Shown: positions 52,808 through 62,270, counted from the stretch's first letter. The stretch is 64,000 nt of DNA from Sphingobacteriales bacterium (GCA_014763615.1 JACXVB010000012.1:1-64000); one strand, 5' to 3'. Numbers and translations are program-made. The notes: generated by a model not told the origin, from the sequence alone.

Positions 52808-52867
52808 GCTGGCTTGAAAAACTAAAATAACTGAGAATAGCTATAAAATTTTGAATGATAATTTCAT
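52808..52867 (-). pseudogene. stop-interrupted signal-peptide segment of the TlpA gene
   Basis: Reading from the ATG at 52867 gives MKLSFKIL, an amber TAG at codon 9, then LFSVILVFQASLRAQ in the same frame as the TlpA protein. Apart from the one stop it is a textbook signal peptide ending at an A-x-A-like site. Confidence 0.75.
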
Positions 52868-52885
52868 AAGAATTATAATAATTAT

Positions 52886-54367
52886 TTAATCTGATAAAAC
52901 GGATTGATTCCCAAACCTCTTCCAAAGGAAATAAACTGGAATCCCTAAGAAAACGATTAATAAACCCCAACCACAAGTGTCGGGTTTGTAGATTAATAAA
53001 TCCACACAAATAGCCGCAGCAATGATGATGTATAAAGCTGGTAAAACCGGATAACCAAAGGCTTTATAAGGTCGCTCCCATTCTGGTCTTTTCTTTCTCA
53101 GGATAAATAAACCTATAATCGTGACCATGTAAAATAGCAGCGAAGAAAAAGTGCAATAATCTAACAATTGCCCGTAAGAACCTGACAAACATAAAGCGGA
53201 GGCCCAAATGGCTTGTAAAATTAAGGCGAAACCGGGTACATCTTTTTTATTTAAAGTACCGGCTTTTTCAAAGAAAACACCATCCTTAGCCATCGCATAA
53301 TATAATCTTGCACCAGATAAAATTAAACCATTGTTACAACCAAAAGTAGAAACCATAATGAGCAGAGCCATTACGGTTACTGCTGCATTACCAAAAATAA
53401 TAGAAGCTGCAGCCGTCCCCACCCTATCTTGTGTAGCAAACATGATTCCTTTTCCTATCACTCCAGCACCTTCTGGCGAACCATGAATGGGAAGCAACAT
53501 GATGTAAGCCACATTGGCTAAAATGTATAATATAGTAACGATTAATGTTCCGAAAAATAGGCTCAAAGGAATGTTCCTTTGCGGGTCTTTTACTTCACCT
53601 GCAGTATAAGTAATGTTATTCCATGAGTCGGAACTAAACAAGGAGCCAATCATGGCGGCGCCAATTGCACCCCATAACACTACACCACTCAGCATTTCAG
53701 TAGTCACACTTCCGTCTGCATTTTGCTTCACACTGTAGGTAGTCCAAAAATCTTGGATATTCGCCTTAAAAGCATCAGAATTCAATCCAAAATAAATTCC
53801 TAAAATGATCAGTCCTATCAGCGAGAGAATCTTCGCTAAGGTGAATACGGTTTGTAATATTTTAGCATTTTTGATTCCTTGCAAATTCACGAAAGTCAAA
53901 AAGGCAATCAATACTAAAGCTAAAAACTGCGTAGCATTAAATTGAAAAAAGCCTAAATCTAAAAGAATATGTTGCTCATCAAAAAACGGAATGAGCTCAG
54001 CGGTGTATTTCGCAAAGGCAATAGCCACTGCGGCAATTACTCCGGTTTGAATCACCATAAAAACTGTCCAACCGAAGAGAAAACCAATCATTGGGTTATA
54101 AGCTTCCTTCAAATAAACATATTGTCCACCAGCTTTGGGCATCATTCCGGCTAGTTCTCCATAACTTAAGGCAGCAATTAAGGTAATCACTCCGGTCAGT
54201 AACCAAATCAATAATAAAACGCCCGGAGAGCCCACTGTACGGGCCATATCAGAGGTTACTAGAAAAATTCCAGAGCCAATCATAGAACCCGAAACAATCA
54301 TGGTAGAATCTAAGAGCCCAAGCTCTCGTTTCATGGTAGTATGTGTAGATGTTGCCGTTTGATCCAT
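52886..54367 (-). CDS. APC-superfamily amino-acid permease (LAT/APA-like)
   Basis: A 493-residue inner-membrane transporter with about 12 helices. The helix 1 motif is MIVSGSMIGSGIFLVTSDMA (about residues 23-42), followed by SYGELAGMMPKAGGQYVYLKE (about 68-88), both typical of the heteromeric-type/APA permeases. It may carry amino acids or polyamine precursors; proximity to aguA/aguB is suggestive only. It lies 19 bases before the intact TlpA leader ATG and could be co-transcribed with it. Confidence 0.9.
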   Translation of the reverse strand: MDQTATSTHTTMKRELGLLDSTMIVSGSMIGSGIFLVTSDMARTVGSPGVLLLIWLLTGVITLIAALSYGELAGMMPKAGGQYVYLKEAYNPMIGFLFGWTVFMVIQTGVIAAVAIAFAKYTAELIPFFDEQHILLDLGFFQFNATQFLALVLIAFLTFVNLQGIKNAKILQTVFTLAKILSLIGLIILGIYFGLNSDAFKANIQDFWTTYSVKQNADGSVTTEMLSGVVLWGAIGAAMIGSLFSSDSWNNITYTAGEVKDPQRNIPLSLFFGTLIVTILYILANVAYIMLLPIHGSPEGAGVIGKGIMFATQDRVGTAAASIIFGNAAVTVMALLIMVSTFGCNNGLILSGARLYYAMAKDGVFFEKAGTLNKKDVPGFALILQAIWASALCLSGSYGQLLDYCTFSSLLFYMVTIIGLFILRKKRPEWERPYKAFGYPVLPALYIIIAAAICVDLLIYKPDTCGWGLLIVFLGIPVYFLWKRFGNQSVLSD

Positions 54368-54483
54368 TGTACAAGTTTAAACCTAAAGCTATTTAAAAAA
54401 ATCAAAAGCGCAATTCTTTATCTCAAAGTTCATCGAAAAAATCACTTTTAAAAATCTTTATTCTACTTCAAGCGTATTTAATG

Positions 54484-54514
54484 TTTGTAAATATGAATTT
54501 GCCTCTTAAATTTG
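54484..54514 (+). promoter_or_regulatory. Bacteroidota-type promoter of hppA
   Basis: TTTG (54484-54487), 19 bases, then TAAATTTG (54507-54514): a full match to the -33/-7 consensus. The predicted start of transcription is near 54520, leaving a leader of about 37 bases. Confidence 0.65.
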
Positions 54515-54557
54515 AAACTTCGGTTATAACCTAATTTTTTAATTTTTAGATACATGT

Positions 54558-56906
54558 ATGGATTTTTTACAAACTAACTTAATTTATTTTATTCCGTTAT
54601 TGGGCGTTGTGGGTATTTTAGTCATGATTTCCAAATCTATTTGGGTAGCCAAGCAAGATGCCGGAGACCAGAAAATGACGGAATTGGCGGGTTATATTGC
54701 CGATGGAGCGATGGCTTTTTTGAAAGCCGAATGGAAAGTGTTGAGCATATTCGTACTTTTTGCAGGTGCATTATTGGCTTATAGCGGAACCATCCACGAA
54801 ATTAACGGACAAGAAATCCACTCGAGCTGGGTGATTTCTATAGCTTTCGTTATTGGTGCAGTTTTTTCTGCTTATGCAGGATACATCGGAATGAGAGCAG
54901 CTACAAAAGCGAATGTTCGTACTACCCAAGCTGCTAGAACCAGTTTAAAACAAGCTTTAAAAGTATCTTTTACTGGTGGAACTGTAATGGGATTAGGCGT
55001 TGCTGGTTTAGCTATTTTAGGTCTTGGAGGTTTATTTATCGTTTTCCTTTCTGTTTTTTCTGATTTAGGTACTGAAACTGTTAAAACTTCTATTGAAGTA
55101 TTAACTGGTTTCTCTTTAGGTGCCGAATCAATCGCCTTATTTGCCCGTGTGGGTGGCGGTATTTATACTAAGGCTGCCGATGTAGGTGCGGATTTAGTAG
55201 GTAAGGTTGAAGCAGGTATTCCCGAAGACGATGTTAGAAATCCGGCAACGATTGCGGACAACGTTGGAGACAATGTAGGTGATGTTGCAGGGATGGGAGC
55301 CGATCTTTTTGGTTCTTATGTAGCCACCATTTTAGCCACTATGGTTTTGGGGCAAGAAATTGTGGTAACGGATAAGTTCGGCGGCATGTCTCCTATTCTT
55401 TTACCGATGGTCATTTGCGGATTAGGAATTATCTTCTCTATCATCGGAACTTGGTTTGTTACGATTAAAGATGAAAAATCTAATGTACAAACGGCTTTAA
55501 ACTTAGGAAACTGGTCGTCTATTGCGATAACTGCTATTGCATCCTTTTTTGTGGTAAGTTGGATGTTGCCAGAAACCCTAATGTTAAGAGGTTATGAGTT
55601 CAGTAGCATCAATGTGTTTTATGCCATCATTGTTGGATTGGTAGTTGGTACCATTATGAGTGTGGTTACTGAATATTATACCGCAATGGGTAAAGGACCT
55701 GTTGATTCTATTGTTCAACAATCTTCTACCGGGCATGCTACCAATATTATCTCTGGTTTAGCAGTAGGGATGAAATCTACTGTGATTCCAATTCTAACTC
55801 TAGCAGGAGGTATCATGACTTCCTATTATTTCGCTGGTTTATACGGCGTAGCTATTGCTGCTGCGGGTATGATGGCAACCACAGCCATGCAATTAGCGAT
55901 TGACGCTTTCGGCCCTATTGCGGATAATGCTGGTGGTATTGCAGAAATGAGTCAACTTCCGCCCGAAGTACGTGAGCGTACAGATAATTTAGATGCTGTA
56001 GGTAACACTACTGCCGCTACGGGTAAAGGTTTCGCCATTGCTTCTGCGGCGTTAACTTCATTAGCCTTATTTGCGGCTTTCGTAGGTATTGCTGGAATCG
56101 ATGCTATTGACATTTATAAAGCTCCTGTTTTAGCTGGTTTATTTGTGGGTGGGATGATTCCTTTCATTTTCTCAGCTTTATGTATCCAAGCCGTTGGAAG
56201 AGCAGCCATGGATATGGTGAACGAAGTTCGTCGCCAATTCCGAGAAATTCCAGGTATTATGGAGTATAAAGCCAAACCAGAATATGAGAAATGTGTAGCC
56301 ATCTCAACCAAGGCTTCTATTCGTGAGATGATGATGCCAGGAGCTATTGCCTTGATTAGCCCTGTAATTATTGGTTTTGTTTTCGGACCAGAGGTTTTAG
56401 GAGGAACGTTAGCCGGTGTAACCGTTTCTGGTGTATTGATGGGGATTTTCCAATCTAATGCTGGCGGTGCTTGGGATAACGCTAAAAAATCTTTCGAGAA
56501 AGGCGTGTTGATCAATGGCGAAATGCACTACAAGAAATCAGAACCACATAAAGCCTCTGTAACTGGTGATACTGTTGGGGATCCTTTTAAAGATACTTCT
56601 GGACCATCTATGAATATCTTAATCAAACTAATGTCTATCGTTTCTTTGGTTATTGCACCTTATATCGCACAACCTGCAAAAGCGGATTTATCCATGAAAC
56701 ATCATGGAGTAAAAGTAGAACATGCCATGATGATGGAAAACTGCAATGCAGAAATGATGAAAGAATGCACCCCAGAAATGATGGCAAAAATGAAAGCAGA
56801 AGGTAAAGCTTGTCCTGCAATGATGCAAAGAGATGAAGCCAGAAAAGGTCACATGAGCTGTTGCGAAACGCCATCGATGGCAAATCGATTTAAAAGTAAG
56901 CCTTAA
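54558..56906 (+). CDS. hppA: membrane-bound pyrophosphatase (K+-dependent type) with Met/Cys/His-rich tail
   Basis: A 782-residue ion-pumping pyrophosphatase with about 16 helices. The PPi/Mg site is clear in [20 protein letters not shown] and [20 protein letters not shown], and again in [11 protein letters not shown] and the C-terminal [16 protein letters not shown] carries Ala at the position that is Lys in K+-independent enzymes, predicting a K+-dependent, Na+ or Na+/H+ pump. The last 77 residues (706-782) are an unusual tail with 13 Met, 5 Cys and 4 His, including [18 protein letters not shown] and MSCCETP. M-PPase C-termini face the non-cytoplasmic side, so the tail should be periplasmic. 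Confidence 0.95.
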   Translation: MDFLQTNLIYFIPLLGVVGILVMISKSIWVAKQDAGDQKMTELAGYIADGAMAFLKAEWKVLSIFVLFAGALLAYSGTIHEINGQEIHSSWVISIAFVIGAVFSAYAGYIGMRAATKANVRTTQAARTSLKQALKVSFTGGTVMGLGVAGLAILGLGGLFIVFLSVFSDLGTETVKTSIEVLTGFSLGAESIALFARVGGGIYTKAADVGADLVGKVEAGIPEDDVRNPATIADNVGDNVGDVAGMGADLFGSYVATILATMVLGQEIVVTDKFGGMSPILLPMVICGLGIIFSIIGTWFVTIKDEKSNVQTALNLGNWSSIAITAIASFFVVSWMLPETLMLRGYEFSSINVFYAIIVGLVVGTIMSVVTEYYTAMGKGPVDSIVQQSSTGHATNIISGLAVGMKSTVIPILTLAGGIMTSYYFAGLYGVAIAAAGMMATTAMQLAIDAFGPIADNAGGIAEMSQLPPEVRERTDNLDAVGNTTAATGKGFAIASAALTSLALFAAFVGIAGIDAIDIYKAPVLAGLFVGGMIPFIFSALCIQAVGRAAMDMVNEVRRQFREIPGIMEYKAKPEYEKCVAISTKASIREMMMPGAIALISPVIIGFVFGPEVLGGTLAGVTVSGVLMGIFQSNAGGAWDNAKKSFEKGVLINGEMHYKKSEPHKASVTGDTVGDPFKDTSGPSMNILIKLMSIVSLVIAPYIAQPAKADLSMKHHGVKVEHAMMMENCNAEMMKECTPEMMAKMKAEGKACPAMMQRDEARKGHMSCCETPSMANRFKSKP

Positions 56907-56913
56907 AAATAAG

Positions 56914-56935
56914 ATCAGACTGAGCGAAGTCGAAG
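56914..56935 (-). repeat. dispersed intergenic repeat (TTCGACTCCGCTCAG type)
   Basis: On the minus strand reads CTTCGACTTCGCTCAGTCTG, a close relative of the copies at 235 and 33771. Confidence 0.65.
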
Positions 56936-56940
56936 CCTAG

Positions 56941-56974
56941 AATCCCAATCTTTAAAAAAGATTGGGATTTTTTT
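56941..56974 (+). terminator. intrinsic terminator after hppA
   Basis: Perfect 12-bp stem AATCCCAATCTT/AAGATTGGGATT with a 5-nt loop and a seven-T run. Confidence 0.9.
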
Positions 56975-57122
56975 GAAAAGCAAAATTTTCCTTCCCGCTT
57001 TACGAGATTTTAGCTTAGCCATCTCTAACTTAAGATCATGCGTTTTTAATCTGATCTAGCCTATTTGTGGATAAATGAAAAAATTCCTTAGCTTTATTAT
57101 CATTCACTAAAACTTAAAATCT

Positions 57123-57458
57123 ATGAGTTATCCCATTTTAATTACAACCAGCACTTCTTTAGAAGGCTATAAAGTGACTAAACAATTAGGTTTGGTACGA
57201 GGTATCACTGTTCGATCAAGAAGTATTTTGGGTAATATGGCTGGTGGTTTCATGACCATCTTTGGTGGAAGAAACACCATTTACACAGAACTTTGTGAGC
57301 GTACCCGAGAAGAAGCCTTGCAATTATTGATAGAACACGCTATGCAAATAGGTGCCAATGCGATTATCAATATGCGTTATGATGCCAATGAAGTGATGAA
57401 TGGTTTAACCGAAGTATTGGCTTACGGAACGGCCGTAGTTGTAGAAAAAACAGCTTAA
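57123..57458 (+). CDS. ybjQ: YbjQ family (UPF0145) protein
   Basis: A 111-residue cytosolic protein of the YbjQ/UPF0145 family (heavy-metal-binding domain by database name). Markers are ITTSTSLEGYKV at the N-terminus, GLVRGITVRSRSILGNM, and AMQIGANAIINMRYDA (about residues 79-94). The family forms pentameric rings of unknown function; evidence for metal binding is thin and I see no Cys/His cluster here. Stands alone. Confidence 0.9.
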   Translation: MSYPILITTSTSLEGYKVTKQLGLVRGITVRSRSILGNMAGGFMTIFGGRNTIYTELCERTREEALQLLIEHAMQIGANAIINMRYDANEVMNGLTEVLAYGTAVVVEKTA

Positions 57459-57631
57459 ATTCTTCGCATTTTGATGAAGATTTAGCGAAAACTTGTTTAA
57501 TTATTCTGGTTCTTTATTTTCTTCATCAGCGAAAGCCAAATGTAAAACTAAAGTCAGCTATTGTCTTTTATTCTAATTGAGAAAAATTATACCTTAATTT
57601 TAACATTTCAATAAATAATCAAAACTCAATT

Positions 57632-58681
57632 ATGACATTAGTAAAAGCATACGCCGCACAAAAAGCGGATCAACCTTTAGCTCCTTTTCAGTTAGATAGA
57701 AGAGAGCCTGAAGCTAAAGACGTAGAAATTGAAATCTTATATTGTGGAGTTTGTCATTCAGACATTCACACCGCCCGTAATGAATGGGGACATACCATGT
57801 ATCCGGTAGTTCCCGGACATGAAATTGTTGGAAAAGTAAGTCGTGTAGGTCACGAAGTAACCAAATACAAAGTTGGCGATACTGTGGGAGTTGGGTGTTT
57901 TGTAGATAGTTGTGGGCACTGTGCAAACTGTAAAGATGATTTAGAGCAGTATTGCGAAAATGGAAATTCACAAACTTATAATGCTTTTCTTCAGGATAAA
58001 AAGACCATTACTTACGGAGGTTATTCAACTCATATTGTAGTAACAGAAGGTTTCGTATTAAAAGTTTCTGACAAATTGAATTTAGCCGCCGTTGCACCTT
58101 TGTTATGTGCCGGAATTACTACTTACTCTCCTTTAAAACACTGGAATTGTAAAAAAGGTGATCAAGTTGCTGTTGTGGGTTTAGGTGGTTTAGGACACAT
58201 GGCGGTAAAATTAGCAGCGTCTATGGGAGCGGAAGTAACCATGTTGAGTCGCTCGCCAGAAAAAGCGAAAGATGCTGATGCTCTTGGAGCTCATCATTTT
58301 GAGTTAACAACCGACCCTGAAAACATGAAAAAATTAGCCAATAGTTTTGATTTAATCATCAATACGGTTTCGGCTAAGCATGATTATAACACCTATTTAT
58401 CATTATTAAAAACCGATGGAACGATGGTTTTATTAGGCGTTCCGCCTGAAGCTTTACCAGTACATGCAGGTTCTTTAATTTTTGGAAGAAGAACTCTAGC
58501 CGGTTCATTGGTTGGAGGGATTAAAGAAACCCAAGAAATGTTAGACTATTGTGCAGAGCATAATATTGTTTCTGATATCGAAATGATTAATATTGATCAA
58601 ATTAACGAGGCTTATGAGCGTACCTTAAATGGCGATGTTCATTATCGTTTTGTGATTGATATGAAATCTTTGAAAGATTAG
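57632..58681 (+). CDS. zinc-dependent NAD(P)-linked alcohol dehydrogenase (YahK/cinnamyl-alcohol type)
   Basis: A 349-residue medium-chain dehydrogenase. The catalytic zinc ligands are C41 (CGVCHSD), H63-E64 (PGHEIVG) and a later Cys (LLCAGITTY). The structural zinc site is C94, C97, C100 and C108. The nucleotide motif is VVGLGGLGHMAVKLA (about residues 183-197), followed by SRSPEKAKDA, which suggests NADPH preference as in E. coli YahK. It probably reduces aldehydes. Monocistronic with a terminator. Confidence 0.9.
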   Translation: MTLVKAYAAQKADQPLAPFQLDRREPEAKDVEIEILYCGVCHSDIHTARNEWGHTMYPVVPGHEIVGKVSRVGHEVTKYKVGDTVGVGCFVDSCGHCANCKDDLEQYCENGNSQTYNAFLQDKKTITYGGYSTHIVVTEGFVLKVSDKLNLAAVAPLLCAGITTYSPLKHWNCKKGDQVAVVGLGGLGHMAVKLAASMGAEVTMLSRSPEKAKDADALGAHHFELTTDPENMKKLANSFDLIINTVSAKHDYNTYLSLLKTDGTMVLLGVPPEALPVHAGSLIFGRRTLAGSLVGGIKETQEMLDYCAEHNIVSDIEMINIDQINEAYERTLNGDVHYRFVIDMKSLKD

Positions 58682-58703
58682 TGAACACACTTGAAATAAA
58701 TGG

Positions 58704-58737
58704 AAAAGACTCGTTCTTTTGAACGAGTCTTTTTTTA
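58704..58737. terminator. bidirectional terminator between adh and mtfA-like genes
   Basis: Perfect 13-bp stem AAAAGACTCGTTC/GAACGAGTCTTTT with a 4-nt loop and T-runs on both sides. It overlaps the stop codon of the convergent peptidase gene. Confidence 0.9.
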
Positions 58738-59502
58738 TACCAAATCTTGCCTAAAAAATTCACTCATCATTTGATACAGTTCTGGATGGTGATGCTTAAA
58801 TTCATTTGGTTTTTCAAAGAAATATTCTGAAGCGACAGCCAGAAATTCCGCTTCGTTTGTTAAAGCATAAGGATTGATATCTGATCTTCCTTTTTGTATC
58901 CTATTCATCTCTTGATGAATCATTTTTAACCAAGGAATAGCTGGTTGATGATGCATTAAAATTTCAGGAATACCATCCGTTGTACCATCAGCCTTATCCA
59001 ATAGGTGTACAAACTCATGAATTGCAGTGTTGCTTTTACCTGCTTCTTTAGAAAAGCCTTTCTCCAAAGCAACCTTTGATAAAATCATCTGTCCGTTTAA
59101 AAATCCAGTGCCCACCATCCCTAAAATTTGACGTTCATTTCCGGCCTCAAATTGAAAATCCTGATTAAAATTATCAGGATATAAAATCACATCAGTAAGA
59201 TTTTTATATCGCCAACCAGGGAAACCAAATACAGGAATAATTGCACTTGCTGCCACTAAAACCTTGTCTAAATCTGTAAGTTCTGTACCTACAGCTTCAA
59301 TTTTGGTACTTACTAAGAAATCATCAACTAATTTTTCAAATATTTTTTTCTTGTTTGGAGGTAGAATTCGATAAAATTCTACTCTCTCATCCAATAGGAT
59401 TGCAATATTTTTTAGAGGTATTGGGTGTTTTTTTGAAAACTTCTTTTTTTTAATGAGTAGATAAAAAACAATTATAAAAGGTACAATATAGAATACAAAC
59501 AT
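58735..59502 (-). CDS. MtfA-like zinc peptidase (M90 family)
   Basis: A 255-residue protein with one N-terminal membrane helix (residues 2-17), unlike soluble E. coli MtfA. The zinc motif is H162-E163-F-V-H166 in NTAIHEFVHLLD, with the glutamate of NEAEFLAVASEYFFE (about residue 219) as third ligand. VFGFPGWRYKNLTDVILYPDNF is the family hallmark. MtfA in E. coli acts as a peptidase controlled by, and titrating, the sugar regulator Mlc; no Mlc is seen here. It is last of the rhodanese / hydroxylase / TlpA / peptidase run (48-base gap). Confidence 0.87.
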   Translation of the reverse strand: MFVFYIVPFIIVFYLLIKKKKFSKKHPIPLKNIAILLDERVEFYRILPPNKKKIFEKLVDDFLVSTKIEAVGTELTDLDKVLVAASAIIPVFGFPGWRYKNLTDVILYPDNFNQDFQFEAGNERQILGMVGTGFLNGQMILSKVALEKGFSKEAGKSNTAIHEFVHLLDKADGTTDGIPEILMHHQPAIPWLKMIHQEMNRIQKGRSDINPYALTNEAEFLAVASEYFFEKPNEFKHHHPELYQMMSEFFRQDLV

Positions 59503-59550
59503 CGTATTTTTTACGATTTAAAGACATCGCAAAATAGAACTAATTTGGAA

Positions 59551-60135
59551 TTATTGTTGTAAAAGTTGGTTAATAAATTGCTGAAAATCCTTGTTTTCAT
59601 AATCAGCGCCACCCTCATGTCTAAATGCGATGTTTCCTTTTTTATCCAAAATAACAGTAGTAGGAATACTTTGATTTAAAAAATTAGATGGAATTGGTGA
59701 GGCTGGTTTCCAAACCTCCAAGTTAAATTTTCTCCTTTCCATAAACTTCACTGATTTATCAAAATTACCATCCACATCTACCATCAAAACAACCAAATTT
59801 TTATTCCCTTTGTATTTTTCATAAAAGGAATTAATTGTTGGCATTTCTGCAATACAAGGCGGACACCAAGTAGCCCAAAAATTGATAAAAACAACCTTAC
59901 CTTTTAAATCGTCTAAACTTAAAACCTTTCCTTCACTATTGGTGAATTGTACATTTAGACTTGTATTGTTAGTATTTTTTGATAAATCTTGGGTGACATT
60001 GGGTTGAAAAAACCCTACTTTCATTAATCCTTCTATTACCAAACCTTTAGCGTCAGTACTAAAAATGAAAAATATAAGTAATGCAAAAAATACAACGTTA
60101 ACGATATTGGATTTAGTGAGCCATTTTTTCTTCAT
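59551..60135 (-). CDS. TlpA/ResA-type thiol-disulfide reductase, membrane-anchored
   Basis: A 194-residue thioredoxin-fold protein. One N-terminal membrane helix (residues 11-27) anchors it, with the active site C91-P-P-C94 in INFWATWCPPCIAEMP and cis-Pro in QSIPTTVIL. It should work in the periplasm, probably reducing disulfides for cytochrome or cofactor assembly. It overlaps the fatty-acid-hydroxylase-like gene by 23 bases and follows the rhodanese gene in the same run. Confidence 0.92.
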   Translation of the reverse strand: MKKKWLTKSNIVNVVFFALLIFFIFSTDAKGLVIEGLMKVGFFQPNVTQDLSKNTNNTSLNVQFTNSEGKVLSLDDLKGKVVFINFWATWCPPCIAEMPTINSFYEKYKGNKNLVVLMVDVDGNFDKSVKFMERRKFNLEVWKPASPIPSNFLNQSIPTTVILDKKGNIAFRHEGGADYENKDFQQFINQLLQQ

Positions 60136-61054
60136 GATGCTGCTTTAATTTTTGGTGCATTGAATTTAATAACGAATTTTCTGATTTATGTTGTGCCAAA
60201 GGGTAAATAATTTGGTGTTCTAAATCTTCTGGAAACTGCTCATCACCAGAAAAACCTAGTTCAACATCTCTTCCACTCTCAGGGATGTAATTGGTGTGAA
60301 AGATATAATCCCAAACGCTCAAAGTGAGTCCAAAATTTACTCCATAAGAACCATCAGGTAAAGTTTTAGCATGATGCCAAATGTGCATTTTTGGATTATT
60401 GAGGATATATTTTAGAGGGCCGTAAGAAAGATTGAGATTGGCATGATTAAGATGACCAATAACGGTGGTAAACATATAAACGATGAAAAAATCCTTCAAA
60501 CCGAAACCAATCATGGCTAAAGGTATATATTGAACGGTTTTGTAAATAATAGTTTCCATCCAATGGAAACGCAAATGCGCAGCAAAGCCCATCTCTTTAA
60601 CCGAATGATGTACTTTATGAAATTCCCACATCCAAGAAACACGGTGTAGCATTCTATGTACATTCCATTGAATAAAATCTGCCACCACCAACAAAAGAAG
60701 CAATTGAGCAAATTTTGGCCAAGTCTGAATTTCAATAGCTATTAAATTTTTAACTCCAAAAAGCCCTAAAAAATCATTAAAAGCATTTACAGCAACATTT
60801 GAAATAGCATTATAAACAATTAATGAAAAAAGAAAATAGTTGAAAAACATGTAAAAGGCATCCAACCAAAAATCTCTTCGAAAAATAGATTGATTTTTAC
60901 GCCAAGGAAAAATAATTTCTAAGGTCCAAACTGCTAATGAAAGCCCTATTAACCAATAAAAATAGTTATGCCAAGTAGGATGAGTAACTTCTTGCACCAA
61001 ATAATTCCAATAGCCAACATAAGCATCACGAATAATTTTTAAATACTCATTCAT
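60113..61054 (-). CDS. sterol desaturase / fatty-acid hydroxylase superfamily protein
   Basis: A 313-residue integral membrane di-iron enzyme with about four to five helices. The three histidine clusters are present: HRMLHR (about residues 133-138), HKVHHS (about 145-150), and HLNHANL with MHIWHHAK (about 198 and 225). The family inserts oxygen into, or desaturates, lipids. The substrate is unknown and no sterol genes are nearby. It overlaps the rhodanese gene by 8 bases. Confidence 0.9.
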   Translation of the reverse strand: MNEYLKIIRDAYVGYWNYLVQEVTHPTWHNYFYWLIGLSLAVWTLEIIFPWRKNQSIFRRDFWLDAFYMFFNYFLFSLIVYNAISNVAVNAFNDFLGLFGVKNLIAIEIQTWPKFAQLLLLLVVADFIQWNVHRMLHRVSWMWEFHKVHHSVKEMGFAAHLRFHWMETIIYKTVQYIPLAMIGFGLKDFFIVYMFTTVIGHLNHANLNLSYGPLKYILNNPKMHIWHHAKTLPDGSYGVNFGLTLSVWDYIFHTNYIPESGRDVELGFSGDEQFPEDLEHQIIYPLAQHKSENSLLNSMHQKLKQHHEEKMAH

Positions 61055-61586
61055 AAACCTTTTCTCCTTTCTTTAACCAGATACCCCATATTTTACTATA
61101 AGCATGTACTTTATCTGTTGGCTTTTCTTGCATATTGTAAACCGGGAAACCTTCATTTACCCATTCAAAAATACCCCCGTACATATTGTGAATATGAGTA
61201 TAGCCTGCAGCTATTAATTTATTAGAGATATTTTCACTTCTTGCGCCCACAGAGCAGTAAACTACAATTTGTTTATCTTTCGAAATTCCTTTTAGTCGGT
61301 GGATGTCGAAATCATTATAACCAACCCAAACCGCATCTTTAATATGACTAACTTCGTACTCACGCTTTTCTCTGGAATCTAAAAACACATATTCTGTTTG
61401 GTGTTGCTTCGCTTCTGCTGCACTTAGTTCCGGAACATTATCCTTCAATAAAGCTTTCAGCATGGTGTTATAAGCTTTGCTGTTGACTTTTTGTTGAGCA
61501 CAAACTGATGAACTTGTAAATAAAATACAAAACATGACAAATAAAAATTCTATTTTAATGCTCCTGAAATTGTTTAATCGCCTCAC
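61047..61586 (-). CDS. exported rhodanese-like protein
   Basis: A protein of up to 179 residues with a signal peptide (ending SVCAQ) and one rhodanese domain. EYVFLDSREKREYEVSHI (about residues 65-82) and the active-site loop VVYCSVGARSE (C111) are clear. It probably handles persulfide sulfur in the periplasm. The start is uncertain. GTG at 61586 gives a nine-residue extension that overlaps the stop of a decayed upstream frame. An ATT at 61559, 7 bases behind an AGGAG, would give the neat signal peptide IKIEFLFVMFCILFTSSS. No in-frame ATG precedes the hydrophobic core. Confidence 0.85.
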   Translation of the reverse strand: MRRLNNFRSIKIEFLFVMFCILFTSSSVCAQQKVNSKAYNTMLKALLKDNVPELSAAEAKQHQTEYVFLDSREKREYEVSHIKDAVWVGYNDFDIHRLKGISKDKQIVVYCSVGARSENISNKLIAAGYTHIHNMYGGIFEWVNEGFPVYNMQEKPTDKVHAYSKIWGIWLKKGEKVYE

Positions 61587-62250
61587 CTAAATCGTAAATC
61601 TTAGTTTGATTTCTTAATTCTCATTAACTATATAAGCCTCTATTGTACTTCTATAAATGCCGCACTAGGTACAACAACTAAGGCCAAGCCTTTAAAATTT
61701 CATCCAATCCTTCTTTTAATTTACCTCTCTTAGAGGTATAGTTTAGATTGAGCAAAATATCGACTCATTGATATATTCTTTCTATTAATTACGTGATAAT
61801 CATCTTAATGGTTTTCAAATAACCTAAGATGATATTCTTTAAAGTACTCTTCCAACCTTACATCAATAATCACTATGCTATTTAACGTCTGAGGACGCTT
61901 TTAAATAGCGGTTTCATTAATGGGCTCTTAAAATAAAGAGTATCTTTTCTATTCAGAAACAACATCATCACCAAAATATTGTGCAACAAAAGGGTGATTG
62001 GACGTCTGTTCTTTTACAAAATCTATTTCTTACATTATTTTGCAAAATCATTCATTTTGGCTTTCAAATTTGAAATAGCTTCTTTTAAATAAAACTTTTC
62101 TAAATCTAGAGAAAGGTATAGATTATCTAAAAACCACTTTTCAAAATTCTACTTTAAAATGAGTAAAGCGAATCCAAAGCTTTTATTTTATCATCAAAAC
62201 ATCCCATATATAATTTCCACATTAAAAAATTTCACCTTTTAAAATAAAAG
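61555..62250 (-). pseudogene. decayed protein-coding region upstream of the rhodanese gene
   Basis: No intact gene lies here, but minus-strand fragments in shifting frames look like real protein. They are CFDDKIKALDSLYSF (about 62205), WFLDNLYLSLDLEKFYLKEA (about 62130-62070), DFVKEQTSNHPFVAQYFGDD (about 62030-61970), KRGKLKEGLDEILKAWP (about 61740-61690), VVPSAAFIEVQ (about 61665) and finally TKIYDLGEAIKQFQEH-stop ending at 61555. Stops and frameshifts separate them. They may come from one or two former genes. I do not recognise the family. Confidence 0.6.
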
Positions 62251-62270
62251 TTAAGTTAGATTATAAGTTA

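Noticed and set aside
52841-52843. Programmed recoding (pyrrolysine) at the amber codon
   Set aside because: No supporting machinery or structure was seen; a nonsense mutation or base error is simpler.
56114-56515. 133-codon open frame antisense to hppA
   Set aside because: Shadow of a strongly conserved membrane-protein gene; composition mirrors the opposite strand.
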